DNA of 64,000 nt from Fasciola hepatica (taxonomy: Eukaryota > Platyhelminthes > Trematoda > Plagiorchiida > Fasciolidae). The DNA lies in contig CANUEZ040000031.1 in NCBI GenBank assembly GCA_948099385.1, positions 1,295,001 to 1,359,000 of the forward strand, read 5' to 3'. This document shows, in pieces, positions 60,462-64,000 of the stretch. Below the pieces are notes generated by a model. The model searched no databases, was not told where the DNA came from, and saw only the letters and a list, made by a program, of their open reading frames with translations. The first letter of the stretch is position 1. Each line of letters starts with the position of its first letter. The position numbers and the translations under genes are program-made.

Positions 60462-62264
60462 TCATTTCATTCCCCATGCGTTAGTATTGACAGCACACAA
60501 TTATTTTAGGTGCGAATATTTCTATGCTTTACAATCACTGAGAGGTTTTGCCTAGAAATTTTGTCCCATTATTAGACACCAAAAATTGTTAGAAATGGTC
60601 AGACGAGCATCAGAGCAGAGTTCATGGTATTCCGTTTTCACTGCGAAAATGTTCATCGCGGGTAATTTCTCCGTTCAGCAGGGAGTCCTTCTAGGCATTT
60701 TCAGTCCTCAATATTCCTATCTGAAGCGCAATCAAGAATACTCCTTTTCTTCCCCTCATTATCTTGACTGTTTTCATTAAATTGAATTCTGCCATTAGCA
60801 ATAACAACGAATAAAACATTGAACAAACAATAATTGATAGGAGAGCAAGTAAACTACCATAATCACACCTTATGTAAAAGCAACAATATAATTTCTTCTC
60901 TACTCACGTCATTCGTACTTCTCAAATATTCCCTCTTTATAATCGCCAATTGCTAAACAGAACTAACTTGTTCGAATAGCATTTGCACTTATCCAAGAAA
61001 TCTGTTCTGTCTCTGAGGGAAGGCATCGACATATTTTAGTTATCGAAAAGTAAACATGAATGATTCAAATTTGTTCAATTTAGCCCGAAGCCCGTTGGAA
61101 CATGTGCTCTAGTGATTCGCAACTCATGGTCTCACTAAAACTAACACCTACCTTGTTTACATCAAACATAATCAAAAACTCGTTAACACTGAATTCCGTA
61201 TTTATGGCTGGATTGCAAAATGTTAGTGCTGGCAATTCGGCCTTGGATATGGATATCGATTCGCAATAAACCAACCTCGCCCATTGCGACGCTCACACAA
61301 TATGTTTACTGCAATGGCAGTCGCGAGAAAAAAATTAATCCGTGTCTGTCGAACGATTTATCGCGTTATTGACCACGTCTACTACTACGATCCTTTGTGG
61401 ATGAAAGTGAGTGGTTGAATTTCTCAAGAAGTTGAAACTCATGTGTTGGGTTTGATGCATGATGCGAAAATAATACATTTTTCTGCAGGAATATAAGATT
61501 AAGTGCAGAAAATGCAATACGGTGCAATCAGTAGTGTGGCAGTAGACACAAATGAAAGTTGATCATGAAACCAAATAGAAGGCTTGAAAGTATGCATTCT
61601 TCTGCGAATACCATTCAAACAATCGATTGGGTGATTTTAACCTACGAGAAGTATTCCATTCTAAATTTATGATGCTCAAAAACTCACTTGCTGGTCCCCA
61701 TAAAACAACAGGTTACTTCCTCAATGATCAAAACATTTCACTGATTCAACATGGTTTTCGGTGAGTTCGAATGACATTTTATCATATCCTTCAAAGTAAC
61801 ACATTGAAATAAACGGATTGTCTACATTGAACAGATTATGTGAATCAAAGAATTCTTGATTTCTTTTCTATCGCTGAAATAACTCATACTTATATAGAGC
61901 AATCCATTAGTGATACAACTTGAAAAGATCAGTCGTCATTAATTTAAAGATGCCCGAGCGATTAGGCGAATCGTTCCTATTACCGCAACCGCCTTTTGTC
62001 GAAATACATTCAAACAAAATATTTGGATTCACTCTTAGCAAACAAGTGACCGAAAAAAGGATTCTCTTGAATGGAAACGTTTCTCCCAACCAATTTTGAG
62101 AAAAGCAGGTTGATTATGAACTAGACAAAAGACGGTTATTATTTTACTGACCACCAGCTGGCCAATGAGGACTTCAAGGCCAAACAGGTGGGTCGCTGAT
62201 TAGTTCACAGGAGGAACGAAGTGTTTGATGATTATATGTGGAGCAATGCAATGTGAATAACTAA

Positions 62265-62420
62265 AGCAACACTTAAAAACCACGAAAGCATTGTTCAGTT
62301 CGTCCATACTTTTGGAAGTCATCATCGGTGCAAATCCACTAACCTTCTAGTAACAATCGAACCCGGGTTAGCGACTGCTAGTCCAAACCGCAAAAACCAG
62401 TCCCTCTGAGGTGGCTCTCA
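62265..62420 (-). mobile_element. SINE relic in right arm
   Basis: The counterpart of 50970-51125. The B box is now slightly altered (an extra A-type change gives ATCGAACCCGGG on the plus strand), with several other substitutions. It was inherited through the arm duplication rather than inserted separately. Confidence 0.5.
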
Positions 62421-64000
62421 ACAGTTCACAGGTAACATACACTGAGGTTGTATGTCAGAAAACCATTTCTCACACAGCGTTCGACACAATATCTATGTAT
62501 TCTATGTAGAGGCCTTATTAGTCCGAAGGTATGTCTTCAAAAAACTTACAATTGCTTGAGCTCATGCCGTAGGTGAGAGTACTGGTATCCCGAACAAATC
62601 GACGATTGTAGGAAAGCAGGGATCACAACATGATGTATAATAAAACCGGAACAAATATATATGAAGGCAGATAATGCAATAGTATGAAATTGTCAATTAT
62701 AACAGGTAAACAAAGGTACCGCTCCGTGTAACTGTAGATTATATGTGTGGTTTTATTTCTTCCCACGAATTTCGTTTCCTCATTCCTGTTGAATACCTTG
62801 AAAAAATATTTGCATTGGCTTAGTTATTGAATAATTCAGCTGATAGACAAGCAACTCGTATGTCGGTCATCTTACATTAATTATATTTATTTTGTCACAA
62901 TCTATTCTAGTCTATCCATCTTGCCTGTGAGCACGTGTTCTAGTGTACTTTTTTAATTTTTTCGGCACTGTACACTCGGTCATACGTTGGAGCGGTGTTA
63001 GATCCTACACGCAGAATCAGACCCTGTGATTAGTACATGGTTATTTCTCGCACATCGCGAATTTTGATATCCGTGGACTTTCTCACTATTGACGTTCGGA
63101 TAAAAACGTTCGCTAGTCCCGGCACTTCTCATTGGGTTGGCTTGCGGCATATACTCCCAGACACATTTAACTCCGTTGATGGTTCTTAGCTTGATCATGA
63201 AGACAAGCACCTGAAAACAGCACTGTTTGCTCGGCTTTTCGCCATTCTACTGCGGTAACAGAGGTGGTTAGTTCGCTTCCTCGAAACCAAAACTGACATA
63301 TTGGGATCTAAGTTGGTTCTCCACTCCAGGTCTCTGAGTCCGGTTACCGGTTTTCGTTATCAGTGCAATGGTATATGGGATATACCACTTCCACTGCACT
63401 CATCTGCAAGCCCTTTGTAAAACAACAAAAGTAAGTCCAACTGGAATCACACAACTGGAAACCATGCTCAACCACCAAACCGAAATATGTCTCCTGAATA
63501 CTCAGTAAACAGACAGGGATTAGCAGCAATTACTCTTCTGTTCTTTACCAGTAGCTCCAGTAGGGATACTCTTCTGCCTCTGAACCATCTCAAGTAATAG
63601 GTAAGAAATATATCGTTCCCATGAGATATGCGTAAGTCATTGGTAAATTCTTGTATATGAGCTTATTATTCTACTGACAGACCTAAACGGCCCATCTGTC
63701 CGGTTTGTATGGTTGTATTTCGGATTGGTTGGTTCCTTGCTAGTCGGTTCAGACGAACTTTAACCACTGATTGGTCTACTGATCGGTTTACTCGCTCCAC
63801 CCTTGACGGTGATTCTGGTGAACCGATCACGCGCAATCTGCTTCACTGCCACCGAACTTGCGCTTGATTTTGAATGGGCAACAGCGTGCTTTCTGGTCAC
63901 TGAACCAGGTATTCCACTAGCAACCGGAAAAGAACATTGTCCCGCAACAGTGTCTTGAGATGTGGAGAGATCCCTAACAGTTGCAAAATGCCTAGCCCAA

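Larger units (their letters stand above)
57526..64000 (-). repeat. Right arm of giant inverted repeat, truncated by window end
   Basis: The reverse complement of 49391-56301. The last bases (GCAAAATGCCTAGCCCAA) match the left arm at 49391 onward, so the repeat continues outside. It is 436 bases shorter, nearly all due to the missing Penelope-like insertion. It includes one-base length changes in homopolymers (T7 at 53715-53721 against A8 around 60115) and an in-frame stop in a left-arm frame (AAG to TAG near 60553). Confidence 0.97.

Noticed and set aside
49391..64000. The palindrome as a simple sequencing chimera
   Set aside because: Chimeric self-priming or adapter-missed reads give identical arms. 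Here the outer arms differ by about 5% with a clean insertion and empty site, so the arms have separate histories. A haplotype mis-join is still possible and is noted above.
1..64000. CRISPR arrays, bacterial operons, riboswitches or plasmid features
   Set aside because: No regularly spaced short repeats, ribosome-binding-site-led gene runs or prokaryotic gene families are visible; all evidence points to eukaryotic nuclear DNA.

Overview
The window looks like gene-poor, repeat-rich animal DNA: AT-rich, with stop codons throughout, no operons, scattered splice-like signals and several families of retroelement. A flatworm (probably a trematode) is my best inference. It rests on a tRNA-derived SINE carrying a hammerhead ribozyme, which resembles the SM-alpha elements of schistosomes as I recall them, plus BEL/Pao and Penelope-like elements and very short candidate introns. 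No complete host gene could be recognised.

Layout. Positions 1-32.9 kb are mostly anonymous sequence. They hold SINE relics (about 7.0-7.2, 18.6-19.1 and 28.6-28.8 kb), a TA microsatellite near 4.05 kb, and isolated exon-like reading frames bounded by reasonable splice sites. The copy at 18.6-18.8 kb still has a hammerhead ribozyme core. Positions 32,931-39,613 are a full-length BEL/Pao LTR retrotransposon on the minus strand: two 377-bp LTRs, a 5-bp target duplication (CCTGG), Gag, zinc knuckle, aspartic protease, reverse transcriptase, RNase H, integrase and a C-terminal domain. It is broken by one in-frame TGA and three frame disruptions. A second, much older BEL/Pao relic (RNase H plus integrase, full of stops) lies just beyond it at about 40.8-42.3 kb on the same strand. 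A Penelope-like (GIY-YIG) C-terminal fragment lies at 48.6-48.9 kb.

The last 14.6 kb are dominated by a giant inverted repeat. The left arm is 49,391-56,301 and the right arm is 57,526 to the window end, around a 1,224-bp unique spacer. Arm identity is graded: nearly perfect close to the centre, about 5-6% diverged at the outside. Near the change in divergence the left arm alone carries a 428-bp insertion with a 14-bp target duplication. It is a truncated Penelope-like copy whose ends form a perfect 72-bp inverted repeat; the right arm keeps the empty site. A run of same-strand exon-like frames in the inner arms suggests a duplicated, divergently arranged, unidentified gene.

The retroelements do not form a pathway with each other; they record successive insertion layers. 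The palindrome with its possible gene pair, and the ribozyme-bearing SINE, are the parts most worth following up.
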